Shown here piece by piece: positions 45,048-54,716 of a DNA stretch of 64,000 bases; the stretch's first letter is position 1; every line of letters begins with the position of its first letter. Where the stretch lies: assembly GCA_963793645.1 (NCBI GenBank), contig CAWCAW010000004.1, positions 186,001 to 250,000 on the forward strand, written 5' to 3'. The notes beneath the pieces are model-generated. The model had not been told where the DNA came from. It did not search any database and worked only from the letters and a program-made list of their open reading frames with translations. The translations under genes were made by a program, and so were the position numbers. The DNA comes from CAWCAW01 sp963793645 (GTDB lineage: Bacteria > Actinomycetota > Acidimicrobiia > Acidimicrobiales > UBA8190).

Positions 45048-47617
45048 GCGTCGGAGTCCTCGAACGGCCGGTCACAGGATCGGCCCCCGAATCGACCACC
45101 GGAGGCGTCCCGGCCCGCCGGGCCATGATCCGCTGGGCCTGGCGCCTCTTCAAGCGTGAGTGGCGCCAACAACTCCTGATCCTTCTCCTAGTCATCGTGG
45201 CCGTGGCCGCCGTCGTGGTCGGCGCGGCAGTGGCTGTCAACACCCCGCCACCGGCCAACGCCGGGTATGGCACGGCGGGTGACCTGGCCACCTTCACGAG
45301 CTCCGAGAAGCAGCCCCACGATCTGCAGTCGGTGACCGCCTCGATCGCCGCGCTGGAACATCGCTTTGGCACGGTCCAAGTCATCGACAATGAGACCTTC
45401 AACATCCCCGGAAGCACCCAGACCTACCAACTCCGGTCCCAAGACCCACGCGGCCTGTACGGCAGGCCGATGCTCCAACTACTTTCCGGGCGCTACCCAA
45501 CCGGACCGAATCAGATCGCCCTTACCCCTGGGCTGGCGTCTGAGCTCAACATGAGAGTCGGTGACAGCTGGTCCCAAGGCGCCAAGACCGTTGTCGGCAT
45601 CGTGCAGAACCCCCAAAGCCTTCTCGACGAGTTCGCGCTTGTTCCCCCGGGGCAGGTGACGCACCCAACCACGGTAGAGGTGCTTTTCGACGCACCCGGC
45701 GTGGATCCCGGTCGAATCGGGCCCAACGTCTCGACGCCCGGCTCCCTCAACAACAACCCGATCAACCCCGACACCATTGTGCTGGCGCTGGCGACGGTCG
45801 GCATGCTGCTGATCGCACTGGTGTCGGTGGGCGGCTTCACGGTGCTGGCGCAACGTCGACTGCGCGCTCTCGGAATGCTTGAGTCTATGGGGGCGACAGA
45901 CCGCAACGTCCGGCTCGTGCTGCGGGCCAATGGCATCATCGTGGGCGGCGTCGGGGCCCTGATGGGCTTCGCATTGGGCTTGGTGGCCTGGCTCGCATAC
46001 CGCCCGCACAACGAACAGAACGCGCATCACCTCATCCCGACGTTTGCCCTGCCGTGGACTGTGATCGTGGTGGCGATGGCCCTGGCGGTCCTCGCCACTT
46101 TGTTGGCCGCTGGCCACCCCGCCCGCGCCATCACCCGGGTCCCGGTCGTCAGCGCCCTGGCCGGTCGCCCGGCGCCACCGCGCCAGATACATCGCTCGTT
46201 CGTACCGGGCGTGATCGCGCTCGTCATCGGGTTCTTCATGTTCTCTGCTTCGGGCGCGGCCGGGAGCGGCGGCGTGATCTGGCTAATACCCGGGTTCATC
46301 GCGCTCATAGCGGGGATCATTCTCGTGTCACCCTTCTTTCTTGCCCTACTGGCACGGCTTGGGCGAAGGGCACCGATCGCGACACGCCTGGCCCTGCGAG
46401 ACCTGTCGCGCTACCGGGCCCGCTCCGGTTCGGCCCTCTCCGCTATCAGCGTCGGGGTCCTTATCGCGGTGGTCATCTGCGTCGTCGCGGTTGCCCGCTA
46501 CAGCAACGTCTATGACTACGTCGGACCGAACCTGGCCGCCAACGAGCTGGCCGTGTGGAGCCCAAACGGCCAGAACGGCAACAACCCCAATCCCAGCGCG
46601 CCGACCCTGCCGAACATCGAAGCCCAGGAGGCCGCCGTCCACTCCATGGCATCCGCTTTGGGCGCCACCGACGTCATACAACTCGACAATCCCACGTCCT
46701 CGGTCGGCCTGCAGAACCCCAGCGCCTCGGGCCGGCAGTGGGACGGACAGATCTACGTGGCGACCCCGGGGTTGCTGCGGGCATACGGAATCAACCCGTC
46801 GTCCATTGCGTCGAATGTCGACGTCCTCAGCTCGCGCCCGGGCCTCTCGGGCTCAGAGGTGCAGCTGACGTATGGAGGAGGAAGCGGGAAAAGCGGCGGC
46901 CAGCTTGTCGGTCCCGGCTTGGGCGGCCCCGACGGCGCGGGGAGTCCCGGACCGGGAAACACGAACACCTGCTCGCCCTTCTCGTGCATCGCCCACCCGA
47001 TCGTCCAAGAAGAGAGCCAGCTGCCCATTGGCACGGATGCGCCCAACACAGTCATCACCGAAAGTGCGTTGCGCCGGCTGCACCTCGCGAGCCAGAACAC
47101 CCTCGACGGCTGGATCATCCAAGCGGACAGCCCGATCACTTCCGTCCAGATCACCAATGTCCAGACACTTGCGGCCACCAGCAACATGAGCGTCGAGTCG
47201 AAGAACGACGCGCCGTCCTCACACGAGATCGTGAACGGGGCCACGGTGTTCGCCATCGCGCTCGCCCTCGGGATTCTGGCCATGAGCATCGGCCTCATCC
47301 GGAGCGAGACGGGGAACGAGCTGCGCACGCTGACCGCCACCGGAGCGAGCTCGCGCACCCGGCGCACCCTGACAGGGGTCACCGCCGGCGGCCTCGCCTT
47401 CCTCGGTGCGCTGCTGGGGACGGTCGCCGCCTACGTCGGGCTAGCCGGATGGTTTCGCGCCAACACGTTGGAGGGTGGACTGTCGGACATCATCGATCAC
47501 ATCCCCTGGAACAACCTCTTCCTCATCATCGTCGCCATGCCGGTGGTTGCTGCCATTGTGGGCTGGGTTCTCGCGGGCCGGGATCCGACGGGAATCTCCA
47601 CCCGCCCGATGGAGTAG
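45044..47617 (+). CDS. FtsX/MacB-like permease
   Basis: 857 residues. Helix near 40-65, an extracytoplasmic domain of about 170 residues, an FtsX core with three helices (from TIVLALATVGMLLIALVSVG), additional central helices, a second extracytoplasmic domain with a Gly/Pro-rich linker (about 590-630), and a second FtsX core at the C-terminus (VFAIALALGILAMSIGLIRS onward). This duplicated layout is common in actinobacterial exporters. ATG 45044 overlaps the ATPase stop. Confidence 0.93.
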   Translation: MSVGVLERPVTGSAPESTTGGVPARRAMIRWAWRLFKREWRQQLLILLLVIVAVAAVVVGAAVAVNTPPPANAGYGTAGDLATFTSSEKQPHDLQSVTASIAALEHRFGTVQVIDNETFNIPGSTQTYQLRSQDPRGLYGRPMLQLLSGRYPTGPNQIALTPGLASELNMRVGDSWSQGAKTVVGIVQNPQSLLDEFALVPPGQVTHPTTVEVLFDAPGVDPGRIGPNVSTPGSLNNNPINPDTIVLALATVGMLLIALVSVGGFTVLAQRRLRALGMLESMGATDRNVRLVLRANGIIVGGVGALMGFALGLVAWLAYRPHNEQNAHHLIPTFALPWTVIVVAMALAVLATLLAAGHPARAITRVPVVSALAGRPAPPRQIHRSFVPGVIALVIGFFMFSASGAAGSGGVIWLIPGFIALIAGIILVSPFFLALLARLGRRAPIATRLALRDLSRYRARSGSALSAISVGVLIAVVICVVAVARYSNVYDYVGPNLAANELAVWSPNGQNGNNPNPSAPTLPNIEAQEAAVHSMASALGATDVIQLDNPTSSVGLQNPSASGRQWDGQIYVATPGLLRAYGINPSSIASNVDVLSSRPGLSGSEVQLTYGGGSGKSGGQLVGPGLGGPDGAGSPGPGNTNTCSPFSCIAHPIVQEESQLPIGTDAPNTVITESALRRLHLASQNTLDGWIIQADSPITSVQITNVQTLAATSNMSVESKNDAPSSHEIVNGATVFAIALALGILAMSIGLIRSETGNELRTLTATGASSRTRRTLTGVTAGGLAFLGALLGTVAAYVGLAGWFRANTLEGGLSDIIDHIPWNNLFLIIVAMPVVAAIVGWVLAGRDPTGISTRPME

Positions 47618-48238
47618 AACACCCAGTGCCGGACTCGTTGCAGTGCCGGTTGCCGAGGCACTGGCAAGGGCCCTAATAACGCTCGCCGACTTCCGGCCGA
47701 CAAGTGGCAGCAACGTGTCGTTCGCGGGCACCCGCACACGGAAGTGGATGCCACCGACAAAATTTGGATGCCGCACTGGTGTGTAACGATCTGCACAGAG
47801 CGAGAAGAGCCGGTTGTCAGCACTTCACTCCGACGCGGTCACTGAGGTCATCGCAGTCATCTCGTCACCTCCGAGCCCCGACGTCCCCGGTGCTCGGGAT
47901 CATCGCGTTGACGTTCCCGCTCCTCAACCGGATCACGGGACCTGGGGTCGCCCGAAACGAGTGAACACGAACATCGAGCTGGTTTTCTTTGATGTGACGA
48001 TCCTCGGAAGAAAACCTACTCAGCGCCATCCCGTGACGGTGAACGCGACCGCTGCTCGATGGAGATAGTCGCCCCGAAAACGACAAACTGCCGGCCATCA
48101 GGGCCGGCCGTCTTTCGCTGTAACCGATTGATTTCTCTCGTGGGACGCGTCGATGCAGCCCAACGGCATCTTCAACCTTGCGACAACCGAGCTGGGTAGC
48201 CAGGAGGGCGTGGGTGCCGAAGATCTCATCCGAGGCTT
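47618..48238. other. intergenic region, contains a repeat remnant
   Basis: 620 bases between convergent genes without a recognisable gene. AGTGCCGG repeats and their complement CACTGGCA (47624-47660) can form a stem after the permease gene. The 3' part of the dispersed repeat is at 48066-48118. Confidence 0.45.
48066..48118 (+). repeat. dispersed intergenic repeat, copy D (3' hairpin part)
   Basis: GCCCCGAAAACGACAAACTG is identical to copy A, followed by GCCGGCC (48090-48096) / GGCCGGC (48102-48108) and TCTTTCG. Upstream blocks are absent. It lies 120 bases past the ferredoxin stop and may serve as a terminator. Confidence 0.65.
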
Positions 48239-48466
48239 TCACGCAGGCAGCTTGCTGTTCACGCCCCTTTTGCCCCCCCGCAGCGCTATGGCTCTGGTCG
48301 GGCAGTCGCGGGCTGCTTGTTTGGCTATTGCCAGAAGCTCATCAGGCAGGGGACGGTCGTCGACGATCGGATAGTTCCATTCGTCAAGAACGATGACTTC
48401 AGGAAGAAGTTCAGCGCAGTAGCCGTAGGCCTCACACGCGACGGGGTCGATTGTGATGCGGAGCAT
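48239..48466 (-). CDS. small ferredoxin, probably [3Fe-4S]
   Basis: 75 residues. Cluster motif CEAYGYCAELLPEV with two cysteines (C-x5-C) and the distal CPTRAI; only three cluster cysteines, as in actinobacterial [3Fe-4S] ferredoxins. GAGGTG precedes ATG 48466. It is the last gene of the electron-transfer operon, seven bases after the NuoF-like stop, and is a likely soluble donor or acceptor for it. Confidence 0.88.
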   Translation of the reverse strand: MLRITIDPVACEAYGYCAELLPEVIVLDEWNYPIVDDRPLPDELLAIAKQAARDCPTRAIALRGGKRGVNSKLPA

Positions 48467-48473
48467 GTTCACC

Positions 48474-49757
48474 TCACAGATCCACCGGCCGAGGGAAGCG
48501 GAGTGTGGTTGCCTTGAGCTGATGGGCGCATGGTTCTCCCCGCCCATGGGCTGCCACATCATCGGCAAATACCCGGATGGCGCTTTGTACCATTCTGACC
48601 GCGCCATCGGGGTGACGACACGCCCCGCGTCCATTCACCTGGCCAAGGCGCCGAATGAGCCGTGGAACGAGGCCAGCATCCGGACGTCCGCTGGCCAGGG
48701 CAGCGAGATCTCCAGCGATTGCTGGGAGGCCGAATACGCATGGGCCGCACTGGCCGGAGCTTTGGTCCGCCAGATACTGAGCGATCCTCGCTGATTCAGC
48801 GACGCCGCACGCACTCCCCCCAAGCACTACGACTACCCCGACGCCAGCCGAGGCGCCGACCATGCGTAGCGACAAGGAAGCGTAAGGTGTGCCGAAGTGC
48901 TCGGGGCCCACCCACGCCCCACCGTAGCCACCGACGAGGAGAGCTTGTGCGGGTCCTAGCGGCGTGGAAAGCACGGCAATGTCCCACAAAGGCGTACCGC
49001 GGTCGACTTCGACAACACCGGGTTGAGCCACCGAACCACTGATAGTCACCAGGCAGGTCCCGGGCTCTTCCGGCAACCCCTGATTGCGAAAGGGCTCGGG
49101 ACCACGCCGGGCGATGAGGGCGATATGGGCCAGCGTCTCAGTGTTGTGTACCAGTGCTGGACGTCTTGCAATGAGAAGTGGTGATCCCTTGTCGTTCCGA
49201 AATGCCGGCAGCGACCTTCCCGTGTCTATCCACTTCGCTAGGGCTGACTCTTCGCCTGCTACGAACCGATCAGGGGGTCGGACGATCTCTTCTTTGATTC
49301 TGGCGTAACGCATGGCGGTGCGCTCGACGATGGCATGGGTGACCATCGCGGCAACCTCGTCACGACCAACCGGAACGCACACGATGACCCGATCTGCTCG
49401 GCACAGGGCGCCAACGTACTGGGCACCGTCGAGGACCAAATGCGGTGCCCGGGTCAAGAGCAGCTTGTCCTTGTGGCTGGCGGGCTCGCCTTCCATGCCA
49501 TTGACGACGATTGCTCCGCCTCTGCCATTCGAACGAGCAACGGACAACTTTATTGACGCCGGGAACGCCGCTCCACCTCGGCCGACCAGTCCCGAAGTTT
49601 CGAGGTTGGCTGTAAGAGCCTCCTGCCACGAGCCGTTTCGACCGAGCGCCACGTTGAGCAATCCATGTGCGTCGATGTGTCCAGCCAAATCGACGGGGTG
49701 GCCGAGCAGATGATGGACTCCGCTGTATGGAGGAGCCGCGCTGGCGTTATGTGCCAT
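48474..49757 (-). CDS. NuoF-like NADH:acceptor oxidoreductase subunit
   Basis: 427 residues. FMN/NADH fold: GLVGRGGAAFPASIKL, NGMEGEPASHKDKLLL, VAGEESALAKWI. The C-terminal 4Fe-4S site is in SGQCGPCVFG with distal GRGACRHPDG. No NuoE or NuoG partner is present, so it is a stand-alone electron-input module. It overlaps the ferric-reductase-like gene by 11 bases and precedes a ferredoxin, implying electrons flow between NAD(P)H or ferredoxin and the membrane cytochrome b. Confidence 0.9.
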   Translation of the reverse strand: MAHNASAAPPYSGVHHLLGHPVDLAGHIDAHGLLNVALGRNGSWQEALTANLETSGLVGRGGAAFPASIKLSVARSNGRGGAIVVNGMEGEPASHKDKLLLTRAPHLVLDGAQYVGALCRADRVIVCVPVGRDEVAAMVTHAIVERTAMRYARIKEEIVRPPDRFVAGEESALAKWIDTGRSLPAFRNDKGSPLLIARRPALVHNTETLAHIALIARRGPEPFRNQGLPEEPGTCLVTISGSVAQPGVVEVDRGTPLWDIAVLSTPLGPAQALLVGGYGGAWVGPEHFGTPYASLSLRMVGASAGVGVVVVLGGSACGVAESARIAQYLADQSSGQCGPCVFGLPAIAGDLAALASGRPDAGLVPRLIRRLGQVNGRGACRHPDGAVRMVQSAIRVFADDVAAHGRGEPCAHQLKATTLRFPRPVDL

Positions 49758-50364
49758 GACGGGCCCTATCCCTCGCCGCCGTGGCCCCGTATCGAGCGAG
49801 AAGCAAGTCAGAGGAGCGGGAGGGCGGCGCCGCTCTGCGTCTCGCGGATGCTCGGAGTCGCCAAAGGACACTCACCGCAACCGAGAACACGCACAGAGCT
49901 CCCAAGGCGATGACCCAGTGCTCTCTCGAGTCGGTTCCCGTACCGAAGGTGTGGGCCAGTGCGACCGGCCAGCAGGCGTAGGCGAGCCAATGGATCCATC
50001 GCCAGGTTCCCGGTTTCATGCGTGATCGCAGCAGACTGGAAACGAATACCGCAACCAAGAGATCAAGTGCGACGGTTCCGAGTCCCACCCAGAACCGGCT
50101 GTAGGGAGATTCGAAAGGCACAACGATGGCCAGCCAGCCTATGTGGACGTAGGTGTCCAGCACACTGGTCAACACGTGGATGGCGAGAAAGACCACGGCC
50201 ATGATCGAGATACGCCGATGCAGCACCTGCTGGGCGAAGCCCGGCCAATTGCGCGATCGGGCCCGAGCCGTGGTGGCCAACCCAAGCACCATGGTGAGGG
50301 TGAGAAGGATCAACGTCACGATCCCGGTTGCCCGAGTCGTGTACCAAAGGAGTGTGGAGTTCAC
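49747..50364 (-). CDS. ferric-reductase-like transmembrane cytochrome b
   Basis: 205 residues, about six helices. Heme-ligand His pairs occur in QQVLHRRISIMAVVFLAIHV and WIHWLAYACWPVALAHTFG, the pattern of the ferric reductase/MsrQ-like superfamily. No C-terminal FAD/NAD domain is fused, so reducing power must come from a separate protein, presumably the NuoF-like gene product. GTG start overlaps the apbE stop (GTGA). Confidence 0.88.
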   Translation of the reverse strand: MNSTLLWYTTRATGIVTLILLTLTMVLGLATTARARSRNWPGFAQQVLHRRISIMAVVFLAIHVLTSVLDTYVHIGWLAIVVPFESPYSRFWVGLGTVALDLLVAVFVSSLLRSRMKPGTWRWIHWLAYACWPVALAHTFGTGTDSREHWVIALGALCVFSVAVSVLWRLRASARRRAAPPSRSSDLLLARYGATAARDRARHGT

Positions 50365-51308
50365 GTCTCGTCAGCTTTGGGCCAACCGCCCACGGTGACA
50401 ACCTCACCGTCGTGACGCAGAAGGCGCAAGGCTTGGTCGAAATGACTCAGGCGGTTAGGAGCTTCAGCGCCCCAGACCAACGCTGCGGTAGAGAGGGCAT
50501 TTGCGTCGACACAGCTGGCGCCGGCAGCCGACACCAATCTCCAGTACGTGGAAGACGATTTCCCTGTCGAGGGGTCGACGATGTGATGGAATTGCTGTTC
50601 CCCCATCTGCCACGTCCGCACCGCCGTGCTCGAGCTCGCGAGCCCGCCCTCACGGATTGCCACGACCTGGTCCACGTGGTCGCCTCGAGTGGATGAGTCA
50701 ACGGCGATACCAATGGCCCAACCTCCGGGGGGTGGCGGTCCGGCGACCGCGACATCCCCCCCAATACTCACGAGGATCCCAGAACCGAGCTCGTCTGCGA
50801 TGTGGCGTGATGCCCGGTCCGTGATCAAGGCCTTGGCTGAAGCCCCGAGGTCAAGGCGGATCCCGCGTGGGATATTTACGGTTCTTTGACCGCTGTTGAG
50901 CTGGAGATGCCTGAACCCAGCAACCGGGCTGACCGGCTCCGCCGGTCGAACTCGATTCTCGAGCTGGCCGAAATCGCGGTTATAGCCGAGGGCGGAGATG
51001 GCGTTTCCGACGGTCGGGTCGACGGCACCATCGGTCCTCTCAGCCACCGAGTACGCAACTTCAAGCGCTTCGAAGAGCAGAGCCGTGATTCGAACCGGCC
51101 GGCCGGCATTGGCGTGGACGTGCTCAAGCTCTGAGTCGGGACGAAAGCGGCTGCACGTTCGATCGATGGCATCGATCTCGGCGCGGAGAATCGTCTCCGC
51201 AGTTTCGGCCATTTCTTTGTCTTGAACGAGGACGGTGGCCATCGTTCCAATGGCGCGGAAGGAACGCTCGGTGATACAGGGTTGATCGGGTAGTACGGCT
51301 GAGGTCAA
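50361..51308 (-). CDS. apbE: ApbE, FAD:protein FMN transferase
   Basis: About 315 residues. It covalently attaches FMN from FAD to a Thr/Ser of a partner protein outside the membrane. Conserved parts: FRAIGTMATVLVQ, DPTVGNAISALGYNRDF, RLDLGASAKALITDRA, SIGGDVAVAGPPPPGGWAIG, HHIVDPSTGKSSS and the Asp/Thr metal site SCVDANALSTAALVWG. The frame is open much further upstream but overlaps the preceding gene; TTG 51308, overlapping that gene's stop as TTGA, is the coupled start. No signal peptide is obvious with this start. Confidence 0.92.
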   Translation of the reverse strand: MTSAVLPDQPCITERSFRAIGTMATVLVQDKEMAETAETILRAEIDAIDRTCSRFRPDSELEHVHANAGRPVRITALLFEALEVAYSVAERTDGAVDPTVGNAISALGYNRDFGQLENRVRPAEPVSPVAGFRHLQLNSGQRTVNIPRGIRLDLGASAKALITDRASRHIADELGSGILVSIGGDVAVAGPPPPGGWAIGIAVDSSTRGDHVDQVVAIREGGLASSSTAVRTWQMGEQQFHHIVDPSTGKSSSTYWRLVSAAGASCVDANALSTAALVWGAEAPNRLSHFDQALRLLRHDGEVVTVGGWPKADET

Positions 51309-51679
51309 CTCGACGTACCACCAGACGTGATGATTGGACGAGCGGTCGTCGTTGTGGGTGGCGACGGAACCGTTGTGGTGGGGACTTGTGAGCTCGGCGG
51401 TGCCACAATTGGCGATGTGGCGCTCGTGGCCCCGGACGACCCTGCCGTCGATGGCGCTGATGTAGTGGGGACCGGGGTCGTCGACCCGGAGGACGACGGA
51501 GCCAGAGTTGAATCGGTGCCGGCATTCGAACTCACACCGGGGTGCTCCTTGGCCACCACGACACCGATCGCGATGGTGGCCCCAGTCGCGGCTAGGGCGG
51601 CAGAGCGGGTGAGGCGACGAATGCGAACGTTGGCGCGCCGCCTGGACTCGGAGGAGTTGTGAAATTGGTTGGGGTTCAT
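51305..51679 (-). CDS. membrane-anchored Ser/Thr/Pro-rich protein, possible truncated flavin acceptor
   Basis: 124 residues: a basic N-terminus, one helix (SAALAATGATIAIGVVV), then a Ser/Thr/Pro/Ala linker to the end (SGSTTPVPTTSAPSTAGSSG...). Actinobacterial flavin-relay operons of this kind usually start with an anchored protein whose linker leads to an FMN_bind domain carrying SGAT. Here the protein stops after the linker. A SSGATSAT stretch in the linker fits the loose ApbE target pattern. It is first in the operon and coupled to apbE. Confidence 0.65.
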   Translation of the reverse strand: MNPNQFHNSSESRRRANVRIRRLTRSAALAATGATIAIGVVVAKEHPGVSSNAGTDSTLAPSSSGSTTPVPTTSAPSTAGSSGATSATSPIVAPPSSQVPTTTVPSPPTTTTARPIITSGGTSS

Positions 51680-51967
51680 GTGCGGGGATGTTGTCCTCGG
51701 ATCGGCCCCTGTTCATTGAGCGCCTGATACTCATTGGGGCGGCGCCGGGCTTCTATAGGCTGAGAATCGCCTGTGGATTCGCTGTGAACCATCGAGTTCT
51801 TGTTGCTTGTCCGTCACGGACCTGCTGGAAAATGGCGAGGAGGCACGCCCCTCGGGCATGGCGAGCGTGGATCGAGGTTCGCGACACCCAATCACCTTAC
51901 GGATGGGGACTTACGCTGACATGACGATGACCGGAGTCTGTTTCGACGTTTGGTTCATGCTGACGTC
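51680..51967. promoter_or_regulatory. divergent control region
   Basis: 290 bases between the electron-transfer operon and the two-component genes. No gene recognised. It should hold both promoters and any operator of the OmpR-type regulator; no clear direct repeat stood out by eye. Confidence 0.4.
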
Positions 51968-52660
51968 ATGTTCAGCGAGTACACAATCAGCGTGAGAGTG
52001 CTTGTGGCCGAAGACGATGAAGGACTGCGCTCGGTGCTTGACCGAGGATTGCGGGAGAATGGTTATGCGGTGGATGCCGTTAGTGACGGCGAGCAAGCCC
52101 TCCGGTACCTCGATACCTACGAGTACGCAATCGCGGTCCTCGATTGGCGGATGCCCAAAGTCAGTGGGCTCGAAGTAATTCAGCGAATTCGTCGTCGCGG
52201 ATCGGCCCTTCCCATCTTGATGCTTACCGCCCGCGACGCTTCCGTTGACCGCGTGGCCGGGCTCGACGAAGGAGCCGATGACTACTTGGTCAAACCCTTC
52301 ACCTTCTCCGAGCTCCTCGCCCGCATAAGGGCGTTACTGCGGCGGGGGGAGTCCATGCGGTCACTTGTGATCAAAGTAGCCAACTTGGCGCTAGATACCG
52401 TCACACGCGAGGTAAGCGTTGGCCTTGAGCGACCCCGTTTGACAGCCACCGAGCTGTCGCTCCTCGAGGTATTGATGCATCGCTCACCGGCCATCGTCTC
52501 TCGCCGTGCAATCGCCTTGGCGGTCTGGAACGAGGAGGCTGACGCGCTCGGCTCGAATACGGTGGACGTTCACCTCGCCCGCCTGCGAGCCAAGATTGCA
52601 ACCAGTGGCGCCAAGATCGAATCGGTTCGAGCACTCGGTGTCAGGATCGTCCCCGCATGA
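51968..52660 (+). CDS. OmpR-family response regulator
   Basis: About 230 residues. Receiver domain with VAEDDEGLR, phospho-acceptor D in IAVLDWRMPKVSG, T in LMLTARDA and K in DYLVKPFTF. Winged helix from LALDTVTREVSVG through TATELSLLEVLMHRS...SNTVDVHLARLRAKI. The start is uncertain (ATG 51968 or GTG 51992) because no good leader is visible. It overlaps the kinase gene by four bases. Confidence 0.92.
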   Translation: MFSEYTISVRVLVAEDDEGLRSVLDRGLRENGYAVDAVSDGEQALRYLDTYEYAIAVLDWRMPKVSGLEVIQRIRRRGSALPILMLTARDASVDRVAGLDEGADDYLVKPFTFSELLARIRALLRRGESMRSLVIKVANLALDTVTREVSVGLERPRLTATELSLLEVLMHRSPAIVSRRAIALAVWNEEADALGSNTVDVHLARLRAKIATSGAKIESVRALGVRIVPA

Positions 52661-53970
52661 AGGTTCAGCCAAGGTGGCGGAGTCATTATGTGACCCACGC
52701 GGCATGGGTTGCCCTGGTGGCCACGGTCATCATAGGGGCGATGTACGTGCTTGTTGGCGCAGGCCTGGACGGCGCCGATCGGCATCGGCTGGTGGCACAG
52801 CTCGATCAAAGGCTCGACGAGCGACTTTCCGAGATTGCCAATCAACCCTCTGCGCCAGGCGCGATCGACAACTACGCCAATTCGCACGACGTAGACGATG
52901 CTCCAGTGTTCTTGTGGAGCGTTGCGGAGTCTGGTTCTCGACGTGAATTAGTCCCGGGCACCCCTCGGTTGTCGGCGGGCGAATGGTCGCCTACCGATCA
53001 GTCCGCGGCGGCTCGACTCGGCACCGCGAACTTCGTGTTGCAATCTCGGCGAGTGGGAAATACATGGTTCGTCGTTGGACAGAGCCTGGCCACAGCAGAC
53101 CGCGTCAGATCCGACTTACTGGCGTTGGAGGTCATCGCCGGACCCCTACTTCTTCTCGCCGTCTTCCTTGGAACTTTGCTCATCGGAATTAAGGCAGCGA
53201 GCCCCGTCGAGTTGGCTCGTCGCCGTCAACTCGAATTCACAGCCGACGCTTCGCATGAGCTTCGGACGCCGCTTAGCGTCATCGAAGCCGAAGTAAGCCT
53301 CGCCCTCGACGGTCATAGGCGCGTGGAGGACTACCGCACAACCCTCGAAAGGGTCAGTCGGGAAAGCTTACGTCTGAGAGACATCGTCGAGGACCTGTTG
53401 TGGCTGTCGCGCTTTGACTCACAGCCACCCCCTCCGGGAGACATGCCGGTTGACGTGTCAGCTGTGGCGGCTACCTGCGTCGATCGCTTCGCAGTCGTGG
53501 CGCAGCGTCGTGGCATTGCTCTCTCGGTGCATACTCGAGGTGATGGCCAGCCGTGGATAAACGCGCCGCCCGAATGGGTTGACCGACTAATCGGGGTACT
53601 CGTGGACAACGCATGTCGTTACGCCGGGCACGATGGCGCCGTCGAGATCGCCGTGACAACAACCGGGAGCCGGGTTGTCCTGGCGGTTGACGACAGTGGG
53701 CCTGGAATTGCTCCTGAGGAGCGTGCCAAGCTCTTTGACCGCTTCCACCGGGCCACGGACGAGGGGAACGGAGCTGGTCTCGGCCTCGCCATTGCCGACT
53801 CCGTGGTGCGCGCCACCGGGGGGGAGTGGCAAATCGGGCAGGCCCACCTTGGCGGCGTACGCATGGAGATCCGCTGGCACGGTTCACCGAGCGCCAGGGA
53901 ACTCGGTGAACATCGGAATCAGCGCCGCCATTTCGTGCCCAAACACGATGACTCACCGGTGGTCCGCTGA
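52657..53970 (+). CDS. membrane sensor histidine kinase
   Basis: 437 residues. Two helices (about 15-37 and 155-180) enclose a 115-residue sensor loop. HisKA has phospho-acceptor His in FTADASHELRTPLSVIEAEV; HATPase has N box LVDNACRYAG, G1 VDDSGPGIAP and G2 GLGLAIADSV. Partner of the preceding regulator. Such pairs commonly lie beside ApbE/ferric-reductase operons in actinobacteria, so they probably control the operon across the divergent region. Confidence 0.93.
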   Translation: MKVQPRWRSHYVTHAAWVALVATVIIGAMYVLVGAGLDGADRHRLVAQLDQRLDERLSEIANQPSAPGAIDNYANSHDVDDAPVFLWSVAESGSRRELVPGTPRLSAGEWSPTDQSAAARLGTANFVLQSRRVGNTWFVVGQSLATADRVRSDLLALEVIAGPLLLLAVFLGTLLIGIKAASPVELARRRQLEFTADASHELRTPLSVIEAEVSLALDGHRRVEDYRTTLERVSRESLRLRDIVEDLLWLSRFDSQPPPPGDMPVDVSAVAATCVDRFAVVAQRRGIALSVHTRGDGQPWINAPPEWVDRLIGVLVDNACRYAGHDGAVEIAVTTTGSRVVLAVDDSGPGIAPEERAKLFDRFHRATDEGNGAGLGLAIADSVVRATGGEWQIGQAHLGGVRMEIRWHGSPSARELGEHRNQRRHFVPKHDDSPVVR

Positions 53971-54218
53971 GTGTCTTGCGTAGCGCATTGATGCAAACTC
54001 AGCATTGGTGCTTTCGGTCTTGCCCGGAAGGGTCTGAAATTGGGTGTGCACCTCCTCTCCCAATGTGAGGACATCTTCATCTTGGCGTAACGATCGTGGG
54101 CGTAACCTTGCGATCGTTGAACGCACGCACACCTTCCTTCGAGGCCTGCACTCGAAGAGTGCTCCCATACAAACTGGGCCGGCATGGCGCCGCATTTCGA
54201 CGGGAGATATTCGCCGAC

Positions 54219-54716
54219 ATGACGATCATCGATCGCTCACTGGAGTTCCTGAAGGTCGACTTTGCCCCCACCCATGAGCAGCCTTCAATGCTTAGGGTCG
54301 CGGTGGCCACGGTGGTCTCGCTCGGGCTATCACTGGCGGCCGATGTGGCACTTGTGGCAGTTGGGACGGCCGTGTTCCCACGGACAAAAGGGTACGTCCA
54401 CTTTCAATTTCACGATTACGCGAGGCTGACCGTCGTCGGCATCATTGTCGCCTGCGCGGCCTGGCCAGTGGTTACGCGAATCACGTCGGCGCCGCGGTGG
54501 CTGTTCGTTCGATTGGCAATCCTCGTCACCGTGTTTCTCTGGCTTCCTGACCTCTACATCCTCTACCGACGCCAACCAGCGCACGCTGTCGCGGTCCTCA
54601 TGGTCATGCACGTCGCCATCGCCCTGGTCACTTATAACGTGCTCGTACATTTGGCGCCAGTCCGGCCTGAATCATCGGTGGATGGCGCATCTGCCGCCGG
54701 TGGCGTCTACATCTAG
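54219..54716 (+). CDS. four-helix membrane protein, unknown function
   Basis: 165 residues from ATG 54219 (MTIIDRSLEFLKVDFAPTHE). Four hydrophobic helices at about 25-48, 64-85, 92-110 and 117-142. The frame is open further upstream but without membrane or leader features. Not identified with confidence. Confidence 0.6.
   Translation: MTIIDRSLEFLKVDFAPTHEQPSMLRVAVATVVSLGLSLAADVALVAVGTAVFPRTKGYVHFQFHDYARLTVVGIIVACAAWPVVTRITSAPRWLFVRLAILVTVFLWLPDLYILYRRQPAHAVAVLMVMHVAIALVTYNVLVHLAPVRPESSVDGASAAGGVYI

Noticed and set aside
50361..51734. Full 457-codon frame for ApbE
   Set aside because: The first 140 or so codons overlap the Ser/Thr-rich gene in another frame and are unlike ApbE; the coupled TTG 51308 start fits the family length.
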